In this document: in pieces, positions 1-13,074 of the stretch
Layout: every line of letters begins with the position of its first letter
How positions within the stretch are numbered: the stretch's first letter is position 1
NCBI GenBank assembly: GCA_020086605.1
Contig: JACBWW010000002.1
Location: forward strand, 26,435,059-26,499,058
Direction of reading: 5' to 3'
Source of the DNA: Lanius collurio
Taxonomy: Eukaryota; Chordata; Aves; Passeriformes; Laniidae
DNA length: 64,000 nucleotides
Translations under genes and position numbers: made by a program
The notes under the pieces: model-generated
The model's input: the letters and a program-made list of their open reading frames with translations, nothing else
What the model was told of the DNA's origin: nothing
Databases searched by the model: none

Positions 1-3000
1 TCATAAGACCATTATCAATGGAACAGGTTTTCTGGAAAGAGAATCATCAGCCTCCCCATCAGCCTTCTTTCAAAATTTCTTCTGACACACGTTTTTTTTG
101 CACTTTCTTGTTCTCATGAAACAGCAGAATAAACAGTGGATGACATTTAAGTGACATTTACACCAGTGGTGGCTATGGTGGGCTTTACATTTTCACATTA
201 TAGTTACTGTCTGCATAAATATTTTAATTGCATCAATATTTACATAAGAGTACAAGAAACAGCAGCATCCCTCTTTCCTGAGAGGTACTAGCTCATCCAG
301 AGTACACGACTGGGAGCACATAGCAAACATTATTTTATTCTATGCCTGTCGATGTACCTCTCCTCAAGCCCTTAGCATTACTGCACAACTGCAAACCACA
401 GGCTAAAGTGAAAAGGCAAACATCATCCTGAATTTCTCACAGGCACTTAACAAACTGGAGACATTCTTTACTCCTGCTAGAGTGGGAAATCACAGGCACT
501 CAGCACTAAGGAACTGAAAGCAAGTACAGTGACAAAAAAAGCTAACTGTAGTGAATGGAGCATACAGGAAGAGGGCTGTGTGTCCATTTTAGATCTGAGG
601 TCTGTTGCTCTCAGTAGCAGCTCCTATGATGCATACACATGAATGCACTTCTGAAAATATAAGCTAAAATTTACTAAAAGGAACAACTTTAAACAATGCC
701 ACAGACAGCTTCTGACTGTGGGCAAGCCTTCACCAGGCTCACTGCTGCTGGTCTCCCACAAGACTGTGTTTCAAACAGCCATTATGCTGCACTGGTGGGA
801 AATTCCAGGTTAATATTGCTCTGAGACACACAGTCCTACCAGCCATCTCACTTGGAACTTCTATATCAAGTATTCATGGGGACTGGGTAGTGGAGAGGCA
901 AGGTCTGTTCTGTCTCATTGTGTAGAGGTGTCTAAGGAGCTTGCATGACTTCCCAAAATGAGATGCTTGGAGACAGTACAAGTTTAGGATATTTGCTATC
1001 AACAAGGATCCTAAGAGCTTTCATCAGTGATGTAAACTTTGGTGCCTTTGTTGACCACTAGACATTGCTGGGCACTGTGGTTCACACATCTGCTCCCAGG
1101 AGTAAGCCAGGCACACTGAGTTCATCTTCTTAACACACAAGGACAACTCCTACACTGCTGAATGCACACAGGCTTTAAGCTCAATGAACTTCAAGCTGAC
1201 AATGCAGATCCTACTGTTTCATCTCTACAATCTTCCCTGCTTAGTTTTGACCATCTGCAATTCTTACTGAAAAACACCATTAAATTTGCTTTACTAAACT
1301 TATTTATCAAAAAATCCGTTTCTTCCCTTCTATTCTCCTGCCTAATTTTCTCTGTTGGTCCAACTTTGAAGCACTATTCCTTTGGCTGAAAGCTTTTTAT
1401 TATAGTTACATAGACACTGTAATTTGAAAAGCCAGGAAATTCCTCTTATTCACAGTATAATGTTTACTGTCATGGAACTATGCATTATTAATATAATAAG
1501 AATAGGCAAACACGACACTGTAGGAAAATTGGCACAACATCAGTTAAAGTACACAGTAATGTTTACTTACAGAATATTTAGGCTAGTAAAGGGCACTGGC
1601 AGAGCTGAGCTGTCAGATAAGTGCCTGATGCCTTACTGGCTTTCAGTCCAGAAGAGTCAAGAACTAAATCCCATTCCCTCACTCCACCAGTCTCCTTTAG
1701 AAGATGTTGAGACTGCCCAGAGGTTGTCACTTACTGTCCATGTTTTGTAGTGACTCCTGGAAATAAGGTTTAACTATAACTGAGAAGGAAATTGTGTTTC
1801 TAGTCAATCAATAACCTCATCATTTCCATGAGAATTTCCATGCTTCTTTTTGTGCTGCTTCTGCTACTTCAGTTATTTCTGGAGTATTCCCACTATGTCT
1901 TGCTGGTCTCTGACACTTGCCATCAAAGAAACCCAGCAAGTATACAAGTATACATAAGTACCTCAATGAATTAACTCTATCCTAACTAAAAATATAAGTA
2001 AAAAATATATGCACCAGGAGAAATCCAGAAAATACTATGAAATTCACAAAATTCACATAACTGTGAGGATGGATCACAAAAGAAGAGGAAATTAGACCAG
2101 AAAGATTTTTTCTTATCTCTATACCAAAGTAAGCAATCCCCCCCGGATACCCTGAAGATATTTTATGCACTTGATAAAATCCTGCATGTCAATATTTGTG
2201 TGCTGCAATTAAGGTTGGCAGAACTGCAGTGTCACTCTTCCACAGAAAATAAATAGATTACAAACAAACTCTAATGACAATTATACAATTGACTGTTAAT
2301 CTAAATACATGAATATTTAGATAAAATGTGTAAAATTATAAATATGACGTGCAAATAATTCTGGCTCACTGCATGAATCCCTCCCTTTTCTTTGTTTCAC
2401 CCACTCTCAAAGTCCTGATTCAGAGGTGTTTGGGTGTGCTTAATTTCAATGTCCTGATAAGTTTTCTTGAACATAAGTGCTGATTGAGGATTTTGGCAGG
2501 GGCTTGAATCACAATGGAAGTTGATCTTTCTAGAAGAACGTGTTTTCATAGTGTCTGTGCCTTGTTTTCACAGCACCCTCTAAGCCATGATATCATAATG
2601 CAGTATTATATAAGCTGTGGAAGCAAAGATTTCATGTTAGAGTAAGCCTGCATGCTGCTGGTTATAATGGGATTTTAACTCAAGTATTTTGTCTGGAACC
2701 ACTGGATTATGACAAAAATGATAATGTTGCTAATGGCAGAGAGGACAGTGACAATGTGACAGTTTCCATTGACCTTTACAGATAATGTATGACTACAAAA
2801 GGGCATTGTAAATGTTATGCTTTCAACATCTTTATCTACAGTTGAAACCAAGCTAAAGGAATAAAACTTTTTTTTTTTTAAATTATGCAAATACTAAAGT
2901 CTTTCTATCAACACATAGAAAACTGATTTTACTATCCCATGATGAGGTCAGTTGGGTAATTTGGGGTTAACCACGGTGGGAACTTCCTTCTATCAATGCA

Positions 3001-3093
3001 TATTTTAATTGCAGACTGAATAATTACAAAGCCATCACTAGGAAAAAAATGCAGAACGGGTCTCTTAGAAAAGGTCCCTCAGTTTTGCAATTC

Positions 3094-3113
3094 TTTTTTT
3101 TTTTTTTTTTTTT
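3094..3113. repeat. Poly(T) tract, 20 T
   Basis: An uninterrupted run of 20 T lies in AT-rich DNA. It could be a replication-slippage tract or, read on the minus strand, the A-tail of an old retrocopy. No recognisable transposon body flanks it, so I call it a simple repeat. Confidence 0.9.
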
Positions 3114-4592
3114 ATTTGCACAGTCCTTTAATAGTTAATTGGTCTACTATTTAAATGGCTGGGTGAAATTCTCTTGTTGAATTCTGACACATAGCAATAA
3201 GTTTAAGGATTTTTCCCAAATGAGGAGAAAAAAATAGAATTTATTTATTTTTATGTGGTTCTTCCAAACATCTAATTAGAAAATTATTAATTGTCTCTAA
3301 AAACTTTCAAAATTATAACCATAGTTGCTCTTAAACAACACATGGGTAAATATGTTTCCAAGGAGATCAAAAGGGAAGAGTTGTAGTTCACAAAACTAAA
3401 ATGGGTTATTCACACTTAAAGGGAATAAATTTTGCAGTGAAAAACAGAATGCGAGACAAAATGACTTTGCAGAAAGATCAACTACTACAGACAAAGTTGA
3501 CATGGAATTCATCCATCATTTTTTCCCTGAAGAAGGTAATTCAGCTGGAAGCAACCAGGCCCCTACAGTCATGCCTATCAGATGAACCACTTTAAAAATT
3601 AAGTAGATGGATAAAAAGAAATGGCATCGAAATCAATTATATAAAGAAATCCTTTTGACAAGGGAATGAGAAAACAGCAGTTTTTTTCACTGAACTGAGA
3701 TAAAGGTTGAGTTGATTATTTTTGGTAAGCTGTCCCAAAAGTTCTGCAAAACAAGATGGTTTGACTGAAAACTTCAAACTGCAATGATCAAATTCTGTAG
3801 TAGTTTAAGTGATGGTATGGATCTGAAATATCACTTTTACCTTTGGGCATGAAATATAGATTAATAAAAATTTCATCCTGCATACCATTGTTGCTGGCTC
3901 ACGTGCTTCTCCTGTGATTATCTTCTTCATTCAGGAATTTGATACATTCACATCTTGTTGAAAACCACAAGGTTAGAATTGCTGTGACCTGCTACAGTTC
4001 AATCTATTAATAGAAGCCCATGCTATATGTATTTAGGAACACTTAAGCTGTTTGACAATTAGTTAAACTAAATGAATGTTTAATTTATTGAACAGCAAAT
4101 GATTGCTCTGTAAAAGTTTATGTTGTTACAGTATTTCGCTTACAGATTTTTCATTATAAGACTTGTTGTCAAAGCTAAATATTTGAGATGTTTTCAAAAT
4201 AGTTTTCCATTCCTGCAGGAATATATTATACCATTACAAATAAATCTTTTGATCATGAATAGAACTAAGAAGCTGCTACTCATATTTACAGGGCAAAAAT
4301 ATGTATCACCATGAATTACCATCCTACCTAATTCAAGATGGAAAGATTCCAGGGAATTCAAGAAAAGCATGACACTAGCACAGATGAAGCTGTTGGACAT
4401 AACTTCAGAGGGCAGGAGAAGGTACTCCAAAGAGATATTAAACAAATTAAACAGAAAAGCAAAAAAAACTCAGAAGACAAATTTCAAAGCAGTTCTAAGA
4501 GTCGACTGATTAAAGAGCTGGAAGGTGGTTATACAATATTGATACATGCTTTAGTTTTAAAACCCATGAAGTGATATATTTTTATGAGAGCA

Positions 4593-4615
4593 TGGTTTAT
4601 GTAAATCATAAACCA
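4593..4615. repeat. Small inverted repeat, 9-bp arms
   Basis: The arms TGGTTTATG (4,593-4,601) and CATAAACCA (4,607-4,615) are perfectly complementary around a 5-base loop. No T-run or transposon end adjoins it. In 64 kb of AT-rich DNA such a hairpin can arise by chance, and I assign no function. Confidence 0.8.
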
Positions 4616-4730
4616 ATATAACTTCAGATTTTAAATATTCTTAGTAACCACAATAATATAAATTCTAACAATAGAAACAATAAAATTATTGTTCTTACTC
4701 ATGACAACTATTTAAAGTTCTTCTTTTTCT

Positions 4731-4744
4731 TTTTTTTTTTTTTT
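4731..4744. repeat. Poly(T) tract, 14 T
   Basis: Fourteen T follow a short CT-rich lead-in (TTCTTTTTC). It is a simple low-complexity tract with no transposon next to it. Confidence 0.85.
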
Positions 4745-5913
4745 GACATTTGGGGTCCAACACCAAGTCTTCTGTCATCAGAATTCAGCAATGTTTTGGA
4801 GCATTTCCCCAAAATAAAACCCAGAGCTAATGAACAGTAGGCATTACCATCTTACAGGACCTAGACAGATATAACAACATCAGGTAGGCTGATAGTTTCT
4901 CTTTTGCTGCTCCTCTGGTCTCACCATTCCTAAAATGAAAAGATCCCACTAAGATTTCATGTGAAAGTCTCTTCTTTCTGTGTAATCCTTTTCTCCACAG
5001 TTTGCCTAGGAAAAAAAAAGACTTGAATGAGAATCACTCATTATGGATAACTCCAATTAATACTGGAATCATTTGCAGAGGGCACAGATATATCAGGGGG
5101 ATTATTTCATGTAATGGAAAGAAATGCCTTTGCTACTTTCAAAGCAGGCTAATGCAGTTTAGTCACGTGTAGAGATAGAGGAGCACTTCCTTTTTCAGAT
5201 AACTATTTTTAGACTTTTCACAATCAGAAGATTTTAGTGTCTGCTCTATAAAAGCATCTGCATCTGATGTCTATTTGGTTCCTTTCCATTTTTAAGCTCT
5301 CCAAGCTCATTTCTCAGAATTTGATCTTGGAGAAGCACCAGACAACCTACCCTGTCTGCAAACCTGAACACCAGATTCAGAGAAAATATTGGTAAGCCAG
5401 CAAGCCCATTTCCTCACGTCACTAGGTACAAGGTGGTAGGCTGGTCCTAAGTGACTACACTCTTCTGCTAAGTTAAGCAACTGGCTAGAAGCTATCCCAG
5501 TATGCAACAATTTCCTACTATTTGGAGGACAATTCAAAAGATGTTGCCAACAGCAAGAAAATAATATTAATCATTACATGTTTCCTTGGGTTTGGAGCTC
5601 AGTGAAAAAAATATCCACAGAAGCAGAAATTTCTTGGAGGGTTTCTATGATAGGTGATGATACCACTACCACATTAATGCAATTTTAAGCAATTTCTTAA
5701 CACACTTTGTGAACTATTAAAGTTTTCTTTCTGAGTTCAGTAACTCTACCAATAATATTTTTAATCTACAGACCTGGTAGTTTATTTTCTTTTCTGGCTT
5801 TTAACTATAGAATGAGAGCATCAGTGGATCGATGCCGCATTTTTTCCACAGGGTTCCTCATGGAGACACTTAGCCAGCACTCTGCCAGCACCTATGTGTG
5901 CAATCTCACCTTC

Positions 5914-5918
5914 ACAGG
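5914..5918. repeat. Target-site duplication, left copy (ERVL-like LTR)
   Basis: ACAGG immediately precedes the TG end of the 1,009-bp LTR and matches ACAGT (6,928-6,932) at four of five bases. A 5-bp duplication is typical of ERVL (class III) integration. The single mismatch fits an old insertion. Confidence 0.6.
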
Positions 5919-6927
5919 TGTGCTGGTTTGGCCAAATTTAGAAATATATCCTCTGAGAGAAGGCAGGTTACAAACCACCCCTCCCCCACCAGGTTCAGGA
6001 AAAAAGAAATTGCTCTGAGCTTTTTCCTTGAAGGAAAGTGAAAGAGATAAAAACTATTTATTTAACAAACGCACAGGAAAAGGATAATAATGCCAAAAAA
6101 TACAATCTCTTGCTGTGGAGAAAAAAACTGGGAAAATGTTAGAGTCCTCCCTTAGGTCCTCTTCCTTTGAGCTGGGATGGGGTGGCCCTTCCTCCTCCAG
6201 GGGCCAGGGCCCTCTGTGGAGAGTAGTCCCAATGTGTTCTGATGTTGAAAACAATCCAAAAGAGAAAGGGAGAAATCCGAAATTCCAGGAAAAACGAAGT
6301 TCAGCTCTCCAGAGGGAAAAAAACACGAAAGCTGGCTGAAGAAACAAGCCAGGTGCTTCTCTGCTCCTCTCCCACAGCAGCAGAACACTGAGCTGTCTGT
6401 GTTATCTCTGTATATGTCCTTGAATATCACTGCTTTGAGAAGTTTGCTCAGTTTAAAAGCATAGAAAGGCATAAAACTAATTTATGGGCATAGAGCAGTG
6501 ATAGGGAATACAACATCAAGTTACCCCAAGACAGCAGGTAGTCGTGGCCAGCCACTCACACACACAGTCTAAGCACGAGCCAGAGACAAAGAGGTGAGAG
6601 GGGCTCTCCACATGCAATTCTGAGGCATTTGATGAACCAACACACTCAAAGGAAGCAGGGACAAAGAACCAAGAACAAACCTCGCACGTGGTTTTAGCCC
6701 AAGGGTTCCCAGGGGCAGGCAGAGCATCTGAAGCCAATGGGTTAAGGGCTAGGGAGCAGAGGCAAGGGTGAGTGACACAACAGGAGCCAGTGGGAGAAGG
6801 GATGGGAGGGGGGAGAGGGCCAGTGGCCAGTGGGGTCTTGGTAAAGGGAGAACTTTCTAGCCCAGTGGTGTGGGGAGAGACCACTTTGAAGTAACATGGG
6901 GGGTCTAAATTGGACTTAGCCAGCACA
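5919..6927 (-). mobile_element. Solo LTR of an ERVL-like endogenous retrovirus, 1,009 bp
   Basis: The element begins TGTGCTGG (5,919-5,926) and ends CCAGCACA (6,920-6,927). These are perfect 8-bp inverted ends of the canonical TG...CA type. ACAGG before and ACAGT after look like a 5-bp target duplication with one mismatch, which points to the ERVL class. Orientation is minus: read that way, AATAAA lies about 140 bp before the 3' end, in the R region, and the GC-rich U3 lies at the high-coordinate side. The sequence is clearly richer in G and C than its flanks. No gag, pol or env sequence and no second LTR adjoin it, so it is a solo LTR left by LTR-LTR recombination. The length of about 1 kb and the terminal sequence resemble songbird ERVL-type LTRs as I remember them. 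The subfamily name cannot be assigned without a repeat library. Open frames inside it are incidental. Confidence 0.85.
6057..6062 (-). promoter_or_regulatory. Polyadenylation signal in the ERVL-like LTR
   Basis: AATAAA is read on the minus strand inside the sequence GTTAAATAAATAG. It lies about 140 bp before the 3' end of the LTR, where the R/U5 boundary is expected. It supports the minus orientation. Whether it still ends transcripts is unknown. Confidence 0.6.
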
Positions 6928-6932
6928 ACAGT
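6928..6932. repeat. Target-site duplication, right copy (ERVL-like LTR)
   Basis: ACAGT immediately follows the CA end of the LTR and matches ACAGG on the left at four of five positions. Confidence 0.6.
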
Positions 6933-9900
6933 TATCCATTTAACATCATTAATCTTCCATTCAGAGCAAAATTAAGGATTCATGAGTCTTATTTCCAAAA
7001 GCAAAACTACTGACTGACTTTCTCTAGATGGTATTGATTAGATCATCTTAAACCCTTAAAGTTTAATACAAATGCTCTTATTTTACTGAAATAGATGAAG
7101 GCTTAAGATGTCCAAATTTTTATAAGTATTCAAAAAATTACCTTCTAATATTTTAATAATATTTCCACAATAGATACACACTTGCAAAACCATACTAAAA
7201 AGCAAAAATAAATATTTATTCACAGAGGAACATATTTGCCATCTTAAGGAACATTTTTGAAGTAAGGAATGAATAACAGGTATTATTTTTTTGCTACAAT
7301 GGTGTCATTAAGCACTGTTGTAAGAAGCAATGGTGATGTTGGAAGAAGATTTATAAAAATAAAAAGAGCTAGATCCTTAGTCCTTAAAAATGGAGTTAAC
7401 ATCACTCATTTCCTCAAGATTTAAGGACATCTTGAAATATAAGCTTACTCATAACAAAGAGAAATTGCACTTACTAGAGAATTTAAGACATTTTACCAAA
7501 AAACTAGCAAATATAAACACTTTGACTGAAAAAAAAAAGTTCCTCTAAGGCTGAAAGTTTCTTGAAGATAGTTGCAATTAGTAAAATGAGAGTTTGCAAG
7601 ACTTATGCTATTCCTTATAAACAGGTGGAATTTTTTATCCCAAACTGTTTTGTCCATCTCCTTCTGTTTTCCCATTACTTTCTTCATGCCTCTGTTCCTG
7701 AATATGGTCTAGCACGAATTTTCAAATTATATTTTGATAATTAATGACAGTGAAACATCCTGTGCTATCCATATACCTTATTCCATGTAGCCTCATATAT
7801 TTCAAAATGTCTTGCAAATTGGAAGCATGTGTTAAGATATAAAATCTGGGGTGCACAGAATTTGCAAGTGTTGTCTAAGATCTCACAAGATCACTGAGTT
7901 AGGTGTAAAACCTCTGTTCCTTCATTCTCAGCCTCTTGTGGCTGTGGCAGGTCTCCGTTGTTTCACTTATTGAACAAGCTGCTACAGCCTGACCAGAAGA
8001 GTCCTGGGATTCCTTTTCTAATTCTAATGGCTGAAGCAAAAGGAATACAGAAGTAGTCCCCAAGGCTTGCAATATAGCTTGGTATAATGAGTATTCAGCT
8101 ATGCAGTCCCCATTGACATTAATAAAACTGGTCTTGCTGAAAATCTGCATTTGATGCCACAATTTCATTGGACCTCATTTTTCAGCATTTACTCAGCTGG
8201 CTTATAGGCCACTACTGACATCAAAATAGTGCAGTGGTAACAAATAGGAAAAGCTGACATATTCACACCTATCTTGATTAGTTTTCTTTGATGATATGGA
8301 AGAGACAATGTACAATGTCATCCTACTGAAAAGCAGTTTATTTGCAGCCTGCACATTTAGCACCATATTGCTCCACAGTACCAGGCTGATCAGATCCCGT
8401 TGATCATTAGCCAGAAGCTGATCTTTTTAAAGTCAAAGGTAGCTTTAGCATTGAATTTAGTGGGGCCATCAGGGCGAGTGACTGGCAAAGGCAAACACGC
8501 AGAGATATAGTAATTTTTTTTTTCAAAATAAGCATCTCACAAAAAACATCTTCTGCATGTGTCAATGACTGAATGCTGCAGAGCTCACTGACAGATTACA
8601 CATTACACAGGGATTTGAAAACAGCCTGCAGAAAACAGCTTTAATTCCTAGCCTCTGAACACAGAAGACCTACAGAGAGACATAGGAAAGCATGATAAAA
8701 ATAATTTTTAGGCATATTATAGATTTTTCTGTTTATTGAGGAATTAAGAATAAAATTAACCGTGAGGTAAATTTGAGGGTTTTGAAACTGCAGGTGAATT
8801 GTAGTCACATATTATTTATGTGATAAAAAACAAATCTTTCCTTTCAAGATGATTTTTTTTGTTTATAATTTCATCAATTTAAAATGTTTCTGAATCTTTT
8901 AAAACCTGAGTTAAATTTCAAAATGCAAAGTCATTTTAGTAAGAAAAACATTCACTGCAAATAGAGGAAATAAAAAGGAGGAGAGGGTGCTGTTTGTTTG
9001 GGGTTTTTAAGAGATCATTTTAGTAGGGAAATACTAGTGTTTCTTGATATAACATCTAGTGTATTTGGAATAGCTGAGCTTTTGTTGGTACAAAATTCCT
9101 CCATCAGGCTTCAGATTTTTTGGGGAAAGGGGACTAGTTTTTTACTGATGTGAAAGAGTTGTTAAAAAAGAGGAGTTTCAAACATACTCCAATGTCACAA
9201 AAGCTGCATTTCTTTTATCAAATTAGATGGAATTTCTCACCATTCTGTATTCAATGGCACATTTTTTGTTTCTGGTCCCTTTCCCTGATTCTTTATCATG
9301 AAAAAAAAAAAGGGTATTTCTTGTACAAACTGATCCTCTATTTACAAACCCGTGCCAGGTGTCTTAGGAGGCCATTTTGTGGCATACAAAATTCCTGCTC
9401 CAGCATAGGGCATACAACAGTCTGGACATCACAAGATGAGATAAAAAACCCTACTGAGACCATCTTCTACCACACACATGCAGTCCTTAACACTGTGGCT
9501 GAGTCCAGGAGTCTCATTAGCAGTATCAGACAGAAGCAACACCTCCAAGATTTTGTTCCTTCCAGATGTTAATCTAATTTCCACCTGCTAGAAAGAGATG
9601 ATGAGAATTCACTGACCTGAAAGAGTGAGTAGTTACAAGGGAAAAAGATAAAAGTCATAGTTGCTGTTTCATCTCAACTATATTTCTTCTTATGCATTTC
9701 ATTGCTCATTTTAAACCATATTTTTCTGGACTAATATAACAAATAGTCTTGACTTTCCACATGGGATATAATGTACTCTGAGTTAACAATACATATAATC
9801 TTTTCCTCACTCCAATATAGTTTCTGAATGATTTCATGCTGTGAGGCATTTCTTGAATGCTAATTTCTGAGCAGTTGCCATGACAGGTTGGGATAGGGAA

Positions 9901-10748
9901 TCTTCTGCATTTGTTTATTCTGTTCTACACAGAGAGCTGTTGGACATGCTTGACAGGTTGCAGCCTTATATCTTGCCTACAATGGACCTAATTTAAATTT
10001 CTCTTACATTGATTTAACTGCACTGGAATCAATAGAATTCCTCTTGATTTTCATTAGTGTACTGTAAGAGACAGGGATCAGGCTCAGTATGTTGAATGCA
10101 GAAACTTTTGTTGTTGTTTAAAAGGACTGCAAGTATAGTCCAGTGAAAAGAATGTAATTAGTGTCATTCCAGGCTGACATTCTCTTTTATTCTCTTCTCC
10201 ATTTTTTTGTTTCAGACTAGGCTATAGCTGAGGGTTATGGATCAGATTGTTTTGTAGTACTAAACAGCCAAAGAGAGGAAAGCAAAACTAACTGCTGTAA
10301 AAAAAACTGCAACTCCACTGAAATTAATTGAGCTGCACAGATGTGAGGAAGGTTAGAATTTACTTTCAGGAGGATGGAAAAATACAGGGATATAAAGCTT
10401 CCAACTTCATGAAGTAAAAAAAATGAAATTTCAACTTTTAGAGAGACAATCCAAATGTTTTAGATTTCTCCCTACCTCTAATTAAGGTTTATGTTTCATA
10501 CTAAAATTAAATGTAACCAGTACCTGTGAAGGATCATCAGAATTATGGCCTCAGAGCTGAGGCTGCAGGTAGTCTACAGGTGAAGATTAAAGACACCAAC
10601 TTATTAAGAAAGGCTATACCTTGCCTAAGGCAGAAGAAATAAATTAATAAAGGTCAACTGTACCTATTAATGTTGATTGTTGAATAGAAAAACTTGTCTC
10701 TAAGTCCCTGGAAATTTGTCATGGCAGAGTGTTCTAATTAGGCTTCAG

Positions 10749-10805
10749 AAAGAAACAAAAACAAACACAAAGACAAACACAAACAAACCAACCCCAACCC
10801 ACAAA
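10749..10805 (+). repeat. A/C-rich low-complexity patch
   Basis: The stretch is built of irregular AAAC and ACAAAC units with almost no T and then turns into CAACC units. It is an imperfect simple repeat with no fixed period. Confidence 0.75.
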
Positions 10806-11413
10806 TACATCTAGAAAATATTGTACAATTTCTTCCTCATTGCTGTCTGGCATCCCTTTAATCCTCGATTAGGAATTGAAATCATCACATTTCAGTGTAT
10901 TTGCCAGTCTGTGCTCAGTGCACAGTGACTTTCATTCGCTTCTGCTAAACCAGTAGATAAATTTTGAAAATGTCTCCAAGACTCTTGTCCAGCTGCAGTT
11001 TTCCTTGGAATACCCCTGGTATGAACCAGGGTGAAATCCCAGCCGAGCACTATTCCAACACTGTTCTTTTTGGCTTTGCACCTTCACACTCTCTGGTTGC
11101 TTTCATGCAACACCCAGAGACATGCAGGATAATTTCAGGTTCCTGCCATAAAAACATCATTCTCAAAAGCTGCTACTCAATCCCCACACTATTTCAAATC
11201 CTATAAACTGAAAGGAAACACAAACAAAATAACAATAATAACAATTTTGCCTTACAGCCACAAGGGGCCCAGTGGAGGCAGAAGGTCAAGTGCCTTAAGA
11301 GTTTGGATGTAGCTTGTGTCATTTGGCCTGATAGCCAAGAAATGGTCCCTGGCCTAATGTTACTTAGCAGCACAGATGTAGCCAGTGGGGCCAGAATTTT
11401 ATTCCAATTAATG

Positions 11414-11441
11414 GTTTCTATCCCTCATTAGGGATAGAAAC
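11414..11441. repeat. Perfect 12-bp hairpin with a 4-base loop
   Basis: GTTTCTATCCCT (11,414-11,425) and AGGGATAGAAAC (11,430-11,441) are exact reverse complements separated by CATT. The flanking base pair does not continue the stem. No transposon ends or target duplications are visible. It may be a chance or slippage-generated palindrome, a tiny foldback relic or an RNA hairpin if transcribed. It is too short for a typical microRNA precursor stem. Confidence 0.9.
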
Positions 11442-13059
11442 AGAAAGAGAGGCATTTCTGAGATCCTCTGAAAAACCTATCAAATACCTGCTTTAGCTGC
11501 TGTAGTAGGCTGAGAGAAACAGAGAAGACAGGAGGTGCATGGAAATGTCTTAGATAACATTTCTTGGCAAGTTGCAAAGAGAATAAAACATTAAATAAAC
11601 ATACAACATGTTTTTCTGGCAATGCAAAGTGTGTACACCAGAGAGGTACAAAGCAAAGCTGTTCAGTAAATACCAGGATTTGTTCTGTTCGCTGAAGGAG
11701 GTCCAAAGGAGTCAAAGTTTTTCTTGTCTGGGATTTTTAAACCTCTTTTCAAATGTTTTACCAAAACACTACTCCAAACAAAACCAGAGAAAAAAAACAT
11801 AAGTACTCTGAAAAATGTGGTGGGGGGAAAATTCTGGTACTGTATGATCTGAAAAGAAATGTTTTTTAAAGAGCAAAGGTTTTTCATAAGGGTTCAGCTG
11901 TATCTGATACTTTGGCTGCAGTAATTCTAACACGAATCTTCAGGGCATAAGAACAACTGAGATAAGGGCATAAGGAATGATTGTCACATATACACTAACC
12001 AGTAGAAACTCAACAAAGCTAAAAGTTACAATTAAGATTTTTTTTACCTTTGTGACACAATGCTGTGCTGCAAGAGGCTGTGGACCAGCTCCTACACATT
12101 GTGAGTCTGGGATGCACACAGAAATATCTGTGTAGAAGAAAACTGCTTTTCACTGTGCACTGCAAAGATGGAAAAGTCCTTAATGACCTCTTCCAGGCAC
12201 TTTGGGTCAGAATAAGGTTTGGAGGCGAGACATCTCTTCTGAGCAGTTTAGAGGTGTCCTGAACACTGTCACTTCAATTGAGCTTATAAAGTATTCTGAG
12301 GTGCAATGCTATTTCACCTTAGAGAGAGCACCAGCAGTTGTTCTGTATCCACTGTGCCATAGGCTCTGCAAATCTAGGACCTGACAAAAAAAAAAAAAGG
12401 AGTGCAAAGCCCATTCAGGGCTCAATTTTGTAAAGATTTTGACACTGTCAACACTTATTCAGTGAAAGGGAGTTGAGAAACCTCTGAAAGTAAAGACTGC
12501 AGGAACATAATAGGATGAAGGAGGGAGTCTTCCTTTTGAAATCTGTTTTGAAACTCTTAATGTGTATAATTGAAAAACTTTAATTTGAAGCTTATCTTCA
12601 ACAAAATCGATACTTGGAAAGCTTGGCAAATTGTACTGTGTTTAGACAAGGAAGAAATCTTTCACAGTACTCATTACAAAGTAAGAAAGGACTTAATAAA
12701 TTCTGTGAGTTTTAAAAGGACTGTAAGAACTAAGATTTGAAGATAGACCATTAGGCTACTTATACTTCTGAAGCAAGTGCAGACTCTGTCCTGAGTCTCT
12801 CAGTAAACAATAATTCATACCAAAGAGCACCATATAGAGCTTGTTGATCATTGAAAATGTTTGCAATTTCCTGAAAAGTCAACATTTTTCAAATAAAGTG
12901 TCTGAATCAAGTAAAGCTAATCTTCTTCAGTTAAAGCAAAACCATGAGGTCAAGTCATTGAGGTTGATGTATACCACCAAGAAATATAATTGTACTTTTT
13001 CTGCATTTTCATGATATCTTCTTAGGTAGATAAGGATTAAATTGTATGGATTTTTCATC

Positions 13060-13074
13060 TTTTTTTTTTTTTTT
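13060..13074. repeat. Poly(T) tract, 15 T
   Basis: A run of 15 T ends at GTAACTGACC. It superficially resembles a polypyrimidine tract, but no AG acceptor follows directly. I treat it as a simple repeat. Confidence 0.85.

Larger units (their letters stand above)
1..5918. other. Gene-less AT-rich unique DNA
   Basis: I recognise no coding exon, RNA gene or transposon in this stretch. The longest open frames, about 60-108 codons, lie in unrelated frames, match no family I know and have no convincing splice context. Visible structure is limited to T-rich tracts near 3,094-3,113 and 4,731-4,744 and a 9-bp hairpin at 4,593-4,615. It is probably intergenic or intronic. Diverged old repeats or conserved non-coding elements could be hidden here and would need alignment to detect. 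Confidence 0.65.

Noticed and set aside
6054..6926. Several open frames on both strands
   Set aside because: They lie entirely inside the non-coding solo LTR and reflect its GC-richer composition.
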